A stretch of DNA of 64,000 bases. Source: Aphanomyces cochlioides (lineage: Eukaryota > Oomycota > Saprolegniomycetes > Saprolegniales > Verrucalvaceae). The notes below the pieces were generated by a model. It ran no database searches. It was not told the DNA's origin and saw nothing but the letters and a program-made list of their open reading frames with translations. The stretch's first letter is position 1. The number at the start of each line of letters is the position of its first letter. The position numbers and the translations under genes are program-made. Positions 1 through 10,507 of this stretch are shown piece after piece. The stretch spans positions 1-64,000 of the forward strand of contig JAHQRK010000025.1 in the NCBI GenBank assembly GCA_019828595.1, in the 5' to 3' direction.

Positions 1-1552
1 TTGTCTGCGTGTATTGTGCCCCTCACAACATCTTGAGGCTCCTTCACAATGTTGTTCAATAAGCTCTGTAATGCAGCAGTGTTGCTTCATCGCCGCGGCT
101 TGCGAAATTATTTTTTCCAATTGGCTCCGTAGAGCGATAAGTAGGGATTTTCAGCCTTGCGATGGTCTATGACACAACAGATACCAGGTTTTGCAGAAGT
201 ACACAGCAGCTGAAGCTGTTGAATTGTATTTGTTGCCATGATTGAGGTGTCATGAATATGAGCCATTTTTAATTGATAGACATGGATTATTCCAATGGAG
301 TTAAGCTTTAATTTCATCGCTTTGCCAACACCTGGCAGAACTGAAATACAGTCCATATCGTAAATATCTATTGCATTGTACATTATCTTCAGGCTAGACA
401 TTTGCATGCAGTACCTTTATCATTCAGACGACCCGACACTACCCATGGTGAGCCTCCAAAGGCTAGTTTTCGCACATGTATCAATTTCAAACTTTTGATA
501 TTTTGAGTAATCGTCTATTGATCGAATACATCAGCCGCTGTAAACAAAAGGATAACAACGAGCTCCTACTTGGCGGCCATCAGGAAACTGTTGAATAGCA
601 CATCCAAAGGAGAAACGAGCTTCAACAGGAAATTTAACATTAAGATAAGGTTTTGATCTAAAAGATCACCATCGTTGCTAACTCGGCCATGTAAACCCCT
701 TTTAACCTGAATTTGCGTCTTTTTGCCCCCACTAGCATGATACCCAATTTCAATTTTTCGATGAGTTTCATCCCAATGTATAATTTGCGATAATTCAAGT
801 TTACCTGTTTTAGTTGAATCAAACACATCAGGGCATGGCCCCATTTCATCAATATTCCATTTCCAAATTTCTAGTCGAACTGCAAGTTGTCTAGAATAAT
901 TATAACGAGCATTTGCCCATGAACTTGTGATGTCGCAATTTCCTTGTTTTTGTCGTAGAATTGATGATTTAATTGGATTTAATCATTGATATGCAGAATA
1001 AATTGCTGATAATCCAAGATTTTCAGCTCCAGATTGCACGCGGTAGATATTAACAGCATCAGTTGTTTGGCGAATACTGGCGCCCATTTCCATGCAATCG
1101 GCAATAAGTTGAGATTCAAAGGATCCATCCAATATCAATTTATTGTAGCCACCATAATTCAAAGATTTACCAGTGTACACAAGACCTGCATTAATACATG
1201 ACATGTAATCAAGTAGAGTAAAAATAACAGAATTTCGAGAGCCAGGAGGAATTTTGAAGGCTTGCATAATTTGGAAAATTGTACCCTTTTCAACAAACCA
1301 TTCGCTTACAGGAGGAGAGCCAAGGACATGGGAATAGTAGACAATGTATGAGAGACGCAAATGGTCGGGATGAACAGAAGAATTAACCTGAATTGAATTA
1401 ACACATTGTTGATTGAGTGGTTGTGGACTAATTGGAAGTGGAGAAGGCGCTAGAAACTGTGGTTCCTGTGAGTTAACACCTGCAGTAACAATGGCATTGC
1501 GACCCTGCTTTCGCCGGTAGGCCAAGCCTTTACGACGTGACGTCTTTGGCAT
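1..1552 (-). pseudogene. Decayed DDE-type transposase gene (oomycete WDETH family), left end off window
   Basis: Reading on the minus strand from an ATG at 1552, the product begins with a basic stretch (SRRKGLAYRRKQGRNAIV). It then has a helix-turn-helix-like part, the phrase SSWANARYNYSRQL and IIHWDETHRKIEIG near 770-810. WDETH sits where this oomycete transposase family has a catalytic acidic residue. The 983-985 TGA is in frame with the continuation to 566, so one stop interrupts an otherwise open 329-codon stretch. A frameshift near 410-430 leads into a segment (408-108) with a helix-hairpin-helix-like motif (LPGVGKAMKLKLNSIGI) and DHRKAENPYLSLYG. A further frameshift leads to ISQAAAMKQHCCITELIE and off the edge. 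Seen: the frames and breaks. Known from memory: the motif order of an oomycete transposon family. Inferred: a dead DDE transposon copy. The exact superfamily is uncertain. Confidence 0.6.
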
Positions 1553-1845
1553 GCCAAGTCAATTAGAAAGTGTTGGGCAAGAGGCAAGAGACGATCATAT
1601 ATCCGGATATCCGGATAATGATGCATATTTAAATTGGTTGACAGTTTATTGAATACATGTGTGGAAAATTTTCAAGTTTCAAATGCGAAATATAATTGAA
1701 AATTTAACCCTAAACCTCCTTCAAAATCCATTGATTTGCTATCTCCTCACTCAAATAAAAATGAACATCAATCCGATTGGCCCACGCCGAGCAGGAGAAT
1801 ATTCTGCGTGGCGTGGTGTTTTCAGAATTGTCAGAAGTGGAATAG
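1553..1845. other. Non-coding gap with an 18-bp perfect palindrome
   Basis: No gene seen. Positions 1600-1617 read TATCCGGATATCCGGATA, a perfect palindrome, about 50 bases upstream of the transposase-like start at 1552. Similar ATATCCGGA words recur near 17597-17633. The plus-strand ORF starting at 1659 shows no family features. Confidence 0.4.
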
Positions 1846-2166
1846 TCATCGAGGAGATGTCGTTACAAACTCAGCACTTTTGCCGTGCCCAAACGGACGG
1901 TAGGAGTAGTCAGCGTTGCGGCGGTCGTTGTAATAAGGTATGTTGTTGTACCCTCTTGGCTCGTCATTGCGGTCATAAGATCGACGGTTGAGACGGTCTT
2001 CATATGCTTCAAAGCGGCGCTGCACTGATGCCGCTCGTTGTCTGCGACGTCGCTGAGTCGCTGTTTCCATATTGTTGTTCGCCGGCGCAGCGGCCGCTGG
2101 TGCCGCTCCAGCTATGATCGGTGTGGACGTCATGTTGCACAGGAACTGCATCGACATGTTGGCCAT
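1846..2166 (-). CDS. Hypothetical Arg-rich low-complexity protein, doubtful
   Basis: I do not recognise this product. From the ATG at 2166 it would be about 106 residues. It has a short Ala/Pro run, then a strongly basic block (QRRRRQRAASVQRRFEAYED), then Asn/Tyr/Arg-rich sequence to a stop at 1846. An upstream ATG at 2250 would add 28 residues. Just past the stop, a different frame stays open and coding-like (DDYSTSDNSENTTPRRIF), so the gene may once have continued with a frameshift. The basic composition could suit a nucleic-acid-binding, Gag-like or transposon accessory protein, but nothing in the sequence settles this. It lies between a dead DDE transposon and tRNA-like repeats, which favours a mobile-element remnant. 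Confidence 0.28.
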   Translation of the reverse strand: MANMSMQFLCNMTSTPIIAGAAPAAAAPANNNMETATQRRRRQRAASVQRRFEAYEDRLNRRSYDRNDEPRGYNNIPYYNDRRNADYSYRPFGHGKSAEFVTTSPR

Positions 2167-2270
2167 GGTCAATACGCGACAAATTGGAAAGTGGGAAAAC
2201 CGTTGAAATGACAGTTGAAATTGTTTTACCAATGATGTCCTTGTATACACCTTTACATTTGACTACTTCT

Positions 2271-2745
2271 GTAGCTTAGCTGTACATCGTCCTCTTCGCA
2301 TCGTGCTGGATCGACCCCAACTCAAGCTTTTATATTTTATTTTTCAAATCGATCTGCAACTCGATCAGCCAATCAGAATCGAGTATTTACCAAGTTCACG
2401 CAAAACACACCTATACACACGTGAATTTTATTTGGCCAATTTACCGTACTTTTCATTTATACTTGACTTCAGTATGATGGAATCGATTTGGAAATGAACT
2501 CAATTTTGGTAGAAAAATACAAATTTGGGTGAAAAAGACAATACTCAGTTAACCTCTTCGCATCGTGCAGGTACAGGGATCAATCCCAGCGAGTGATCAA
2601 ACCCGTTATTCATGTCTCTTTTTGTAATAAAAACCTCTTTCCTTTCTAAAAGATTGTCAATTTCGTCATCATATCACAGCTCAGTGGTTTGTCGCCGTGC
2701 TCGTAGCCGAAAGGTCCAGGGATCAAACCCACTCGTGCGCCTTAA
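2271..2745 (+). repeat. Cluster of three tRNA-like (SINE-head-like) sequences
   Basis: Three stretches carry an A-box-like word followed by a B-box-like word at tRNA-like spacing. They are 2271-2320 (TAGCTTAGCTG, then GGATCGACCCC), 2541-2590 (ACTCAGTTAA, then GGGATCAATCCC) and 2676-2730 (CAGCTCAGTGG, then GGGATCAAACCC). The first two share the exact 16-mer CCTCTTCGCATCGTGC (2291-2306 and 2553-2568). The third aligns to the second through the B-box and downstream bases. None folds into a convincing intact tRNA by eye, so I read them as pieces of tRNA-derived SINEs. The piggyBac candidate TTAA at 2549 lies inside the second one. Confidence 0.35.
2360..2543. repeat. Dispersed repeat, copy 1 (second copy 29460-29650)
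   Basis: Several blocks align in the same order with 29460-29650: GCCAATCAG, then AAAACACACC, then TTATACTTGA, then AAATTTGG and GACAATA. Divergence is high, so this is an old repeat. The similarity ends at about 2543, just before the TTAA at 2549. Confidence 0.4.
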
Positions 2746-2824
2746 CAATTTATACATTTTTTTCGTTGTCGCTAAACCAAAACGAGTGACTTCTTGGTCT
2801 TGGGTTCTTTCTCGCTCTGCTTCT

Positions 2825-5800
2825 TCATTTTGTAGAGTCGTTGCCTCTGTCCATCTTGCCGTCTTTCTTAAAAAGGCCTTTTGGTTGATAGAACGAGTGA
2901 AACTTGTCCCAACATGACCACTCAGCATGAGGACAGAGATGAGCTGGTACAGCTTGCTCGCTCTGCAGATATGCTTTTGTGCATAAGTAGACTTGATGTA
3001 CGTCACACCACTGCGTTTTGATGAGCTCTTTGCTTCGCTCATAGTAGCAAACAACACAATAACGGCGCATTCGCTGGCTGTACGACACTTCCGCTTGCTT
3101 GTCCGTCGCACGGCAAGTGTTATTGAGTTTTGGGGGCTGCCGAAGAGAAGCGTCGCGCTGTAAAGCAGCGGCTCTTCTTCGGCTGCCGCCTTCTTCAGAG
3201 CCATTGCTGACTGGGTTATGGGTACACTCGAGTACTCCATTGGTACTTGTGTCTCGGAAAACCTTCAAGTGTGAAAAGCAAAGTAGCATAGAGATAACTA
3301 AGAATGTCCAATCCGTTTCGAACAGCATTTGGTTCGCCAGCTTTGTTTGGAAATGCAGGTTCGAGTCGCGTTGATTGACCGGTTCGCAGATCGTGTACAG
3401 AACGTACAAGTTGGTGATAGCAATGTCTATCAGAGCGAACCCGAGTTTCTTGTACCATTGCTTGAAGCTTGCTCCTGATGCGATAGAGAATCGTTCGCGT
3501 AGTTGATCATGGCGGTCAACACCTTGCATGTACTTGTTGTACAGACCGACGAGTGAGAGGCATTCTTGTTGGATAGTTTGACTAGTAAAGATAACATGTA
3601 ATAGCAGCGTGTAAAGTCATACCTTCCAACTCGGCGATGGACAAATGACTTTGTTGTTGCATCCGCAGTCGAGAGCATGTTCACGACTGTGCCATCGAGC
3701 CAGGAAACTGCAATAATGCCCAGAGATGTAGCGACCGACACTAAACTTGACCCACGCATGACCGACTTTATCTGTTTCTTGTCGAACATGCCGAACCGTG
3801 GATTGTGCGCTCGGTTGCTTCGTACTGTTCCTCGGCAATACAACCCCATCTTCAGCAGCGTCAGACATAACTGCACCGAAGAATACCAGTTGTCCAGATT
3901 GATCACTCGGTGCGAGCCTAGAACAGATTCATAACAGAATAACACGATATGAACTTACCCTCCCATTGTTTTGTGATGTCGATGACATGTTGCCGCAGTG
4001 CACTTGGCTTGACTTCATCGCGAGGTTTTGCTGTGTCGTCGTCTGGGGCTGGCTCACCGTCATCATCGGCTTCGTCATCGGCTTCCATGTCGAAATTGCC
4101 TGCCGCCTTCGAGTGGATCTTGAAGGCAAAAACGTACCAAGTAGTTGCGCATGCTGCAGTGTAAATACGAAAATGATACTTGCCCAGAGGTTTCTTGGGA
4201 TTGTAGACGATGAGCGCACGCGCATAACTTGACCGACACGGAATGCACGCCTCATCGACACTGATCTCTCGTCCTGCCACGACGAAATTCTTGAATGATG
4301 CCTTCAACAGGTTGATGAGTGGTCGGATACGCCAAAGAGGGTCCGCGGGCTCGACAACGTCGTTAAATGTGATGCACGCTCGCAGTTGCTTGAATCTGTC
4401 TATCGCCATGACGCGGCCAAAGTTCTCGGTAGGCGGTATAAGGAACGACATGCTTGGTTTGGACCAATACAGACTGTACTCGCCGCCTTGTACGACACTC
4501 ATCATGATCAATAAGCCAATAAACTTCATCACTTCAACCAGCTCGAAGCTTTTCTTGAGCTCTCGGCCACCAACGTATCCTCTAGGATGAGCGGCTTGCA
4601 GCGCTAATGCCTTGGCGTTCGTCCGCAACGTCACGGTCTTCCAAAATTCCAGCGGCATAAAGGCTAGGAAACCCTTCACGGGGTCTTTGAATAGATCCTT
4701 GAACTCGTCGGAAATGCGCAACTCGTCCACGGGCGTGTCATCCTTGTTGTCTTCATGTTCGTATAGATGTGTAGGCCCAGCGTAGTGTCCACCGCAAATC
4801 CACTCAACGCCTTCAAGTCCTTCAATGTCTTCTGTCGTGTCGTAGTTCCCGTGCTTCTTCCAACCACGTTCCACGTATTCAGACCATTCGTCGTCGCTGC
4901 CGTCGTCAACGGGCACTTCCACATTAGGCAGCATATCGTTCTTGGTCTCTTTATCGTCCTTGTTCTCTTCGTCGAATGACCTGTTGGTTAGGAACTTCAT
5001 GTTCCACTCGGTCATCTCGTGCAACTCGTCTTCGGGTACAAACGACGAAATCTGAAGGTAACTTCGTCCGGCGTTCATGCGTTGGTTCGCCTTCAACGTC
5101 GCAAACTGTTCCACACCTACAATTTAGTGAGTAAGATAAATGTGATAATAAAGTACCTTTGTAAAAGAGGCGTGCAGTAATCCAAGGTTCCTCGCGCTGG
5201 AAACGCGTGTGATTCCAAGTGATCTTGTACAATGCAACCATCTTCTTGGCAGTCGCTTTCGATTTCTTGCCCGGCGTGTCGAAATCGGGATCGTTCTCGA
5301 TGCCAACGACATAGCGCACTTCGGTGACCACACCACTCAGCATGAAGTCTTGGCAATCTGCGTAGAAATCAAGCAACTTCTTGTCGTTCTTGTGGATCTG
5401 AGCCTCTCGTAGCGGCTTAAACGATACGTAGCGGTACATGGTCTCGGATCGGATTGACTTGTGATCGGGTGTAAATATAGCTGTCGCTTCGGATGCCTCA
5501 TCCGCCGCTGGTAGTTGGCAGTCCATTGATGTTGACTTCGACGGACGACCACGCTTTACCGGTGTTGATACACCTTGTACATCTTGCACTTTCGCCTTAT
5601 TCTTCGATCCCTTAGGACGACTTCGCTTTCTTGCCGGTGGCGGCACAACTTCGGGAACTCGTATGTCTCTGGCTTGGTAACATTGAGCACTACACACTTC
5701 TTGTCCTTCCTCCGCTTCAGACCACCCGCGTTTTGTGCCTTCTTCAATGATACACATATGATGGAACTTGGACAAACACATGCAGCACTGGCGTAGGTTG

Positions 5801-5838
5801 GGACCTTCTTCTTCGCCGCACACACAACACTTCTCCAT
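2825..5838 (-). CDS. piggyBac transposase, four exons, apparently intact
   Basis: Cut-and-paste transposase acting at TTAA. The exons I propose are 5838-5157, 5116-3959, 3917-3623 and 3581-2825. The introns of 40, 41 and 41 nt all run GT to AG. The joined length is 2892 nt, which gives 963 residues with no internal stop. The N-terminus is Cys/His-rich (about 4-53, PHD-like), followed by two AT-hook-like motifs (RPKGSKNK about 74-81, KRGRPSKS about 95-102). The DDE_Tnp_1_7-type core has GREISVDEA (D515), VINLDNWYSS (D622), VSWLDGTVV (D688) and GVDRHDQL (D734/D737), matching the conserved acidic positions of piggyBac transposases. The C-terminus has a zinc-ribbon-like cluster (RRYCVVCYYE, then WCDVHQVYLC). 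A 36-nt stretch near 3259-3294 could be a fourth in-frame intron; the reading frame holds either way. The intact frame suggests recent activity or domestication. Confidence 0.88.
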
Positions 5839-6478
5839 GACAAAGCAAATTGCAAAACGACCGTCGTTTCAAGTACCGACCAATTGGGTACAAGGCAGTT
5901 TAAACACCAACCAATCGAAATGTTTCTTCATCGGTGGCGGCAGACACATGCGCGCCATGAATCGCACGGCGGCGGCGGCGGCGGAGGTAGGCGTAGCGTT
6001 GAGTCAGAGCGGCTTGAGTACTTGGAATCGCTGCGGCGGCGGTACAGAAATCACGGCGCAGGTTCAAGGCACTTGAGCAAGACGGAGCAAATGGGAAAGT
6101 GAGAGAAGTCTCTCTTACCAGTTCAAAATTTCAAATTCGATTAATCAACGGCGAGGGAGACTGTGGTTCAAGAGGACTATTTAAGGTAATAACAAACAAA
6201 TTTCATTGGTTAAAAGACTTGAATCAACCGTCTGTTCAGATACTGTAGATTGGGTAATAAAATAATTTCTGGGAACCAAAAATATTCAGCTTTTTTCTGA
6301 TTGGCGCCTGCGGCCCTGCGAATCGCAGAAACCTACCCTAATTGAAGCAAATATAATGACTTTTGGCATTTTTTATTTTATTATTTCCCCTGCCACCCTG
6401 CGAATCGCAGGCTGGCAAAGTCAAGTATACTTAAGAATAAACTTGATTAAAGTATGGAACTTTCCCCACACGAACGGG
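5839..6478. other. 5' flank of piggyBac gene with GGC run and paired palindromic words
   Basis: No gene seen. A short (GGC)n-like run lies at about 5966-5986. The word CTGCGAATCGCAG, self-complementary except at its centre, occurs at 6316-6328 and 6398-6410, each preceded by CC. Paired subterminal motifs like this could be transposase-binding sites, but no matching copy was found near the left end. Confidence 0.4.
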
Positions 6479-6488
6479 TTAACTGTAT

Positions 6489-6990
6489 TTATTCATGGGA
6501 ATTTAAGTGATTCATGGCACTGGTGTTGAGTGCTGAAGAACATTCAACACAAAACGTCGACAGATCTTGAAACGTAGCATCCTTCTTCATGTGAGGAATC
6601 TTGAAGTTATTATCGCCACATACTTCAATGGTGCATTCCATGACCTTATGTAAGGTGACAAACGTTTTCGCAGGCAACTCAACAAAATATTTTTCCACAA
6701 CACCATTGAGTTCGTCAATTGAACGAACTTTCTTTTGATGCTGCAGACTTTGAATAGCATTAAAGAATCCTAAATCCAGAACATTCAAATCTGGACTATT
6801 GGGGGCTGATTTCCCACGGCTACTGAGTGCACACCATTTGAGCGCAAAAATGCAGTTGACAAATTCCTGTGTGGTCCAGCATTGTCTTGCTGACACACCG
6901 CCACGTAAGCACGACCAACGAATCTTGGTGACTATAGCAGGCACAACTTTCTTCTTGGGAGCCGTCCCACCTGTAGGGCACTCAGAAGCA
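6489..6990 (-). pseudogene. Tc1/mariner transposase, C-terminal half, frameshifted
   Basis: On the minus strand, one frame near 6905-6870 reads VCQQDNAGPHR, containing the second catalytic Asp of Tc1/mariner transposases. A shifted frame then gives SPDLNVLDLGFFNAIQSLQ, containing the third, about 31-33 residues on. This is close to the DD34D spacing of mariner elements. The reading stays open to a stop at 6489. Upstream (toward 7200) only short scraps of the middle part survive, in several frames. At least one frameshift between the two catalytic Asp residues makes this a dead copy. Its 3' end lies 6 bases from the candidate right TTAA of the piggyBac element. Confidence 0.65.
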
Positions 6991-7339
6991 TTTCAAAGGT
7001 TCTTTTTCTCTTGCTAAGCGAAAGGTTCTTCTTCAAGGGTGCCTGCTCCGCTGTTGGGTTGAAGCCTCCAAAATAGTTGAGAACATGCGCAAGTTGCCGA
7101 CGAAAAAGCAGAGTGGGCTTGGAAGTTAAGAAAATGGTTTCTGATCCTTTGGCGGAAGGAAAAGACGGTGTGTGTTTCAGAACTCTAACTTTGGAGCCAA
7201 AAATCTCTTGGCACAGATCGAACTGGCGCGATCAAAATACAGCCAATCAATGACGTAAGATCGAGCTATCTCATCGACCAATAATTTGCTCAATACGATT
7301 ACTTTTAGAAAAATCCCGCCAATCCAACACAACCGTAGC

Positions 7340-7362
7340 AATTATTTCGGAACAGAGTAGTA
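7340..7362 (-). mobile_element. Tc1/mariner terminus (5' side of the remnant)
   Basis: Read on the minus strand from the TA at 7361-7362, the sequence is CTACTCTGTTCCGAAATAAT. The same terminus, CTACTCTGTCCCAAATTATT, occurs at 17516-17539 beside another mariner transposase fragment of the same orientation. A TA flank and a shared end fit Tc1/mariner inverted repeats. The matching opposite terminus was not found. Confidence 0.45.
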
Positions 7363-7400
7363 TAATATACTACTCTATCATGTATCATATTATGATACAT
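7354..7400. repeat. Two adjacent palindromes
   Basis: Positions 7354-7376 have arms AGAGTAGTAT and ATACTACTCT around AAT. Positions 7380-7400 have perfect arms ATGTATCATA and TATGATACAT around a single T. They could mark a nested insertion at the mariner end. Confidence 0.5.
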
Positions 7401-8999
7401 GACGAGGAAATTACGTCAGTGATTGGCTAAATAACTTGTAGATGAACGAAATGATCTCGATGTTATCGACAAAATCACACCAAGGTTGTATTTTTTTAAA
7501 TCTGACCAATCAAACATAAATTAGTCGTAAAAAATTGTACTTGATTGGTCGAAAATATCTAAAATGTCTGCATCATTGAGGTATTTGATGGGGTATTTAT
7601 CACACTCAAGTGTGATCCACGGTGTGATTTCTCCTGCGAGTCATTTTGTATGGAAATCACACTTGTCGCACCACATACAAATATCATAAAAGGCAGTTTT
7701 AAGTCCATGCCACGCCTGTGAGATCCTAAACAACGGTAGTGCATTAGTCTAATGCGTCTATGACGTATGCTTTGTTTTCTCAGCTCAGGAGCGCCGCGCG
7801 AAGCGCCGCGCAGCTTTTTATCGTTTCCGCTTCTACCACAGAAATGGGGCGTCTCAACCATAGAGTTCCTGATATTTTAACACTGCGATTGTTTTAATCA
7901 TTTAGTTCAGACAGCATGTTCCTTTCCGTGTTGAAATACGGGGTTGTTCATTAGTTTAGAGAGAGCTGTATTAGGCGCAAGATTCGTAGGCAGCTCTGCT
8001 AGCGCTTGTTTAAAGGAAATACTCGTCATAAGCACACGAAATTGTTGTTGTGTGTTAACCTTTCTTATCCTGGCCTAGTAATCTATCAGAGCATTGATGT
8101 TTGTGAAGGACGTTGGAGGAGAAAATCGGCTAAGATAATTCATTCTATTCTCCAAAAAATAGTGACCACACGACTTCATAGCCGCAAATTCTTGACAAAA
8201 ACGATCCTCATGTGTGCATCATGTACTCTCTCTATGTGATACAGCTCATTAGAAATCCTACAGAACGATATTCAAATAACTTCTTTCCATCTCAAGAGGG
8301 ACTCGAGACTTTGGATATTTTCTTAATTTTAACCAGTAGAAACTGGTGTGATCCTGATATCTTGTCGAAACGGTCATGATATCACACCCAAGTTGTATTT
8401 CCAACAATCTGACGAATAGGGTGGCGATGACAGTCCTGCACACAATCCCAATTGGCGGACCATGGGTGGCCAGTGCGGCACACAAGCGTTTTGAGGATGT
8501 TGATCTTACTATTGTGGGGCTGAATGGGAAGATACACCACTTTGATTGGCTGTATCTCTTAATCTTTTTCAACAAAGCAAAAAATATAAAATAATTAAGA
8601 TTTTCTGAAAAAAATAGTTTTATGACGTTGAATTTGTATCGGTATTCCCAAAAGGAATAATAAGACCGAAAAAAATGACTTGCCATGTAAACTGTCCTTG
8701 AGGGGTTAGGTGAAAATTTAGCTCAATTGATTGGTTATAAATGATGTAATATATAGATTTACACAGTTAAATAAGTATTTTTCACGAAACTTTCGGACCG
8801 GTTACTTATAGCATCTCACACGAAACAAGAGTTTCGTGGAATGTTTCGGCAAGAACGACTATTCGAATATTCTTTCAATTTGATATTTGTATGGTCTGTG
8901 TTGGTATCTTCGATACTAAGGTTTTTCACGAAACACTGTTCGAAATTCGATATCCGGCATTTTTAAATTACATTCGAAACTATTTGTATTCTTCGACAC
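7401..8999. other. Non-coding gap, no gene seen
   Basis: The short ORFs here carry no family features. Many CCAAT / ATTGG words are present (for example 7422, 7504, 7541, 8540, 8728). TTTTTCACGAAAC occurs near 8779 and 8926, and between them is a small hairpin, CACGAAAC-AAGA-GTTTCGTG, at about 8819-8838. Confidence 0.4.
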
Positions 9000-9000
9000 G

Positions 9001-9390
9001 ATGAACGACAGAGAACGCAGCGCTCGAGTGATGTCAAATCCAATCGTTCAAAACACCCGTAAGCAGTATGAAGGTGTCATTAAGAGGTTTCATTGTTGGT
9101 TAATTGAGCACTATCCTTCTCAAATCACTGACGGCCGCATTGTTTTACCCTTAAACGAGAGCGCATGCCTCGAGTTTCTCGGGTACATGACTGTGAAGCG
9201 AAATACGCGAGGGTTGGAGCTGACTCCAGCCAAATCCAACTCATTTCCGACTATCAATGAAATATCTGTAATTGATATTGAGGTCTATTGGAGCTCCAAA
9301 TCGCAACCTGGTATTTTAAACTCATCGGAGCGCTTCAAGTGCTCCAAAGGAGCTATCACTTTCAGACGTCTACATACTCACGTGCCATAA
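9001..9390 (+). pseudogene. Tyrosine-recombinase (Crypton-like) N-terminal fragment
   Basis: The 129-residue frame starts at the ATG at 9001. It includes NTRKQYEGVIKRFHCWLIEH followed by LNESACLEFLGYM, which resembles the helical core-binding (SAM-like) domain that precedes the catalytic domain in tyrosine recombinases and Cryptons. No catalytic R, HxxR or Tyr block follows. Past the stop, a shifted frame reads SRAIRAIRGYIITT and then is lost. I read this as a truncated copy of a recombinase different from the one at 14365. The assignment rests on a weak, short similarity. Confidence 0.4.
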
Positions 9391-9849
9391 GAGCTATTCG
9401 CGGGTACATTATCACCACCTGTAGAGATAAAGCTTGGGTAAATGCTGGATGAACTCGCGCAGTCTGAGCTCAATGCACCGAACGATTCTTCCACAGACAT
9501 CGTGTCATTTTACACAGTCACGTGTTGTTTGGGTGTGTGAACCTGCCATGGCATGTACGTTTATAATCAATGGCGCATGTATTGAAATCGACTCGAGTCC
9601 AACCGAATCGACCAGATTCAGTCGTTATGGTGGTGACCTGGTCGAGTCGGGTTGATGCATAAGATGCAACCCGTCACGGCTCAATCAGGGTTGACCCAGT
9701 CTGACTCGGGTCGGTTTGCCTCGCTGACAAGTTCCAAGTTGGAACTTGTCGACTGGGACGCGCCATGAAAGGGCCAAAGATTCCTTTGTACATTTCTCAA
9801 AGAGAAACACAATGCCATTCCATCTTAGACCTTCATTAGATAAACCAGG
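9391..9849. other. Non-coding gap with a 25-bp palindrome
   Basis: No gene seen. Positions 9726-9750 form a perfect palindrome with arms GACAAGTTCCAA and TTGGAACTTGTC around one G. The preceding bases (9590-9720) are rich in GACTCG / CGAGTC words. Confidence 0.45.
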
Positions 9850-10330
9850 CCATTTCTAGTGCGTGACGGATGTCCGTGATAAAACGCGCAAAAGGAGATC
9901 CAAGTCATCCAAACTGTCGTCTTCGTAGCCCTCCAACTTTAGATGTGTAATTCTTATCTTACAGTTGTCAACGAATTCCATAGCATGGTAAGACTGAATT
10001 CACTTGTGTTAGCTCGAGCGATCTCATTGAAAATGTAAATTGAGTGATATCCATGTCGTCGAGGATATAGTCATGTAGTGTCAGCTTTTTCAGAGAAGGG
10101 CAGTTGAACATAGTTTGAGCAAAGGCTTGATTGATACCGTTGTTGACTTCGTCCCAGTGGTAGCAGGAATATCTATGGAGAAGGATACGTCGTCGAAAAC
10201 CCGTAACTTTAATGGTATTGTCCTCAAAACGTCAGAACAACATAATCCTGCATCAAACTCCAGGCCACAATGGCAATGTGGTTTGCAAATTACGTGGTAC
10301 ACATTGGAAGATTGGACAGATTTGAGCACA
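9850..10330 (-). pseudogene. LRR-family fragment (central part), frameshifted
   Basis: Minus-strand frames reproduce consecutive pieces of the F-box-like/LRR family. SDVLRTIPLKLRVFDDV lies near 10270-10200, INQAFAQTMFNCPSLKKLTL near 10135-10080, and LDDMDITQFTFSMRSLEL near 10060-10010. Then, in another frame, ITHLKLEGYEDDSLDDLDLL is followed by LRVLSRTSVTH. These correspond in order to residues of about 210-350 of the intact member at 23777-25120. At least two frameshifts and no N- or C-terminus make it a remnant. Confidence 0.6.
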
Positions 10331-10507
10331 CAGTATAATACAACAATCAGAGCAAATAGGTATATTCAAAATGTGAAGTCGAATCTCTTGAGGGCTATAA
10401 TTTCATTATTTGTTGATAGGCATTTTGCAAAACATGTTTGTTCCAAAGCTAGAAATGAATTGCCCTAAATGCTTACACTTGGCGAATTCGATATTAACTC
10501 TCTAATA

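Larger units (their letters stand above)
2549..6482 (-). mobile_element. piggyBac element (candidate boundaries at TTAA)
   Basis: A complete piggyBac transposase gene lies inside. TTAA, the piggyBac target site, occurs at 2549-2552 and 6479-6482. Reading inward, the right end is CCCGTTCGTGTGGGG and the left end is CCTCTTCGCATCG. These match only partly (CC..TTCG), so the right end looks convincing and the left is a best guess. Directly beyond the right end is a mariner transposase remnant, which may have been the insertion site. The 5839-6478 part is the 5' flank of the gene. Confidence 0.45.

Noticed and set aside
3677..4979. Plus-strand ORFs across the piggyBac gene (for example 3949-4164, 4243-4590, 4767-4979)
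   Set aside because: Shadows of the spliced minus-strand transposase, without features of their own.
5966..5986. GGC-rich run as a coding poly-Ala/Gly tract
   Set aside because: Lies upstream of the piggyBac start with no supported gene; it is probably a simple-sequence run.
7559..8686. Several ORFs of 75-140 codons
   Set aside because: Composition and content are not protein-like, no start context, no similarity to anything else in the window.
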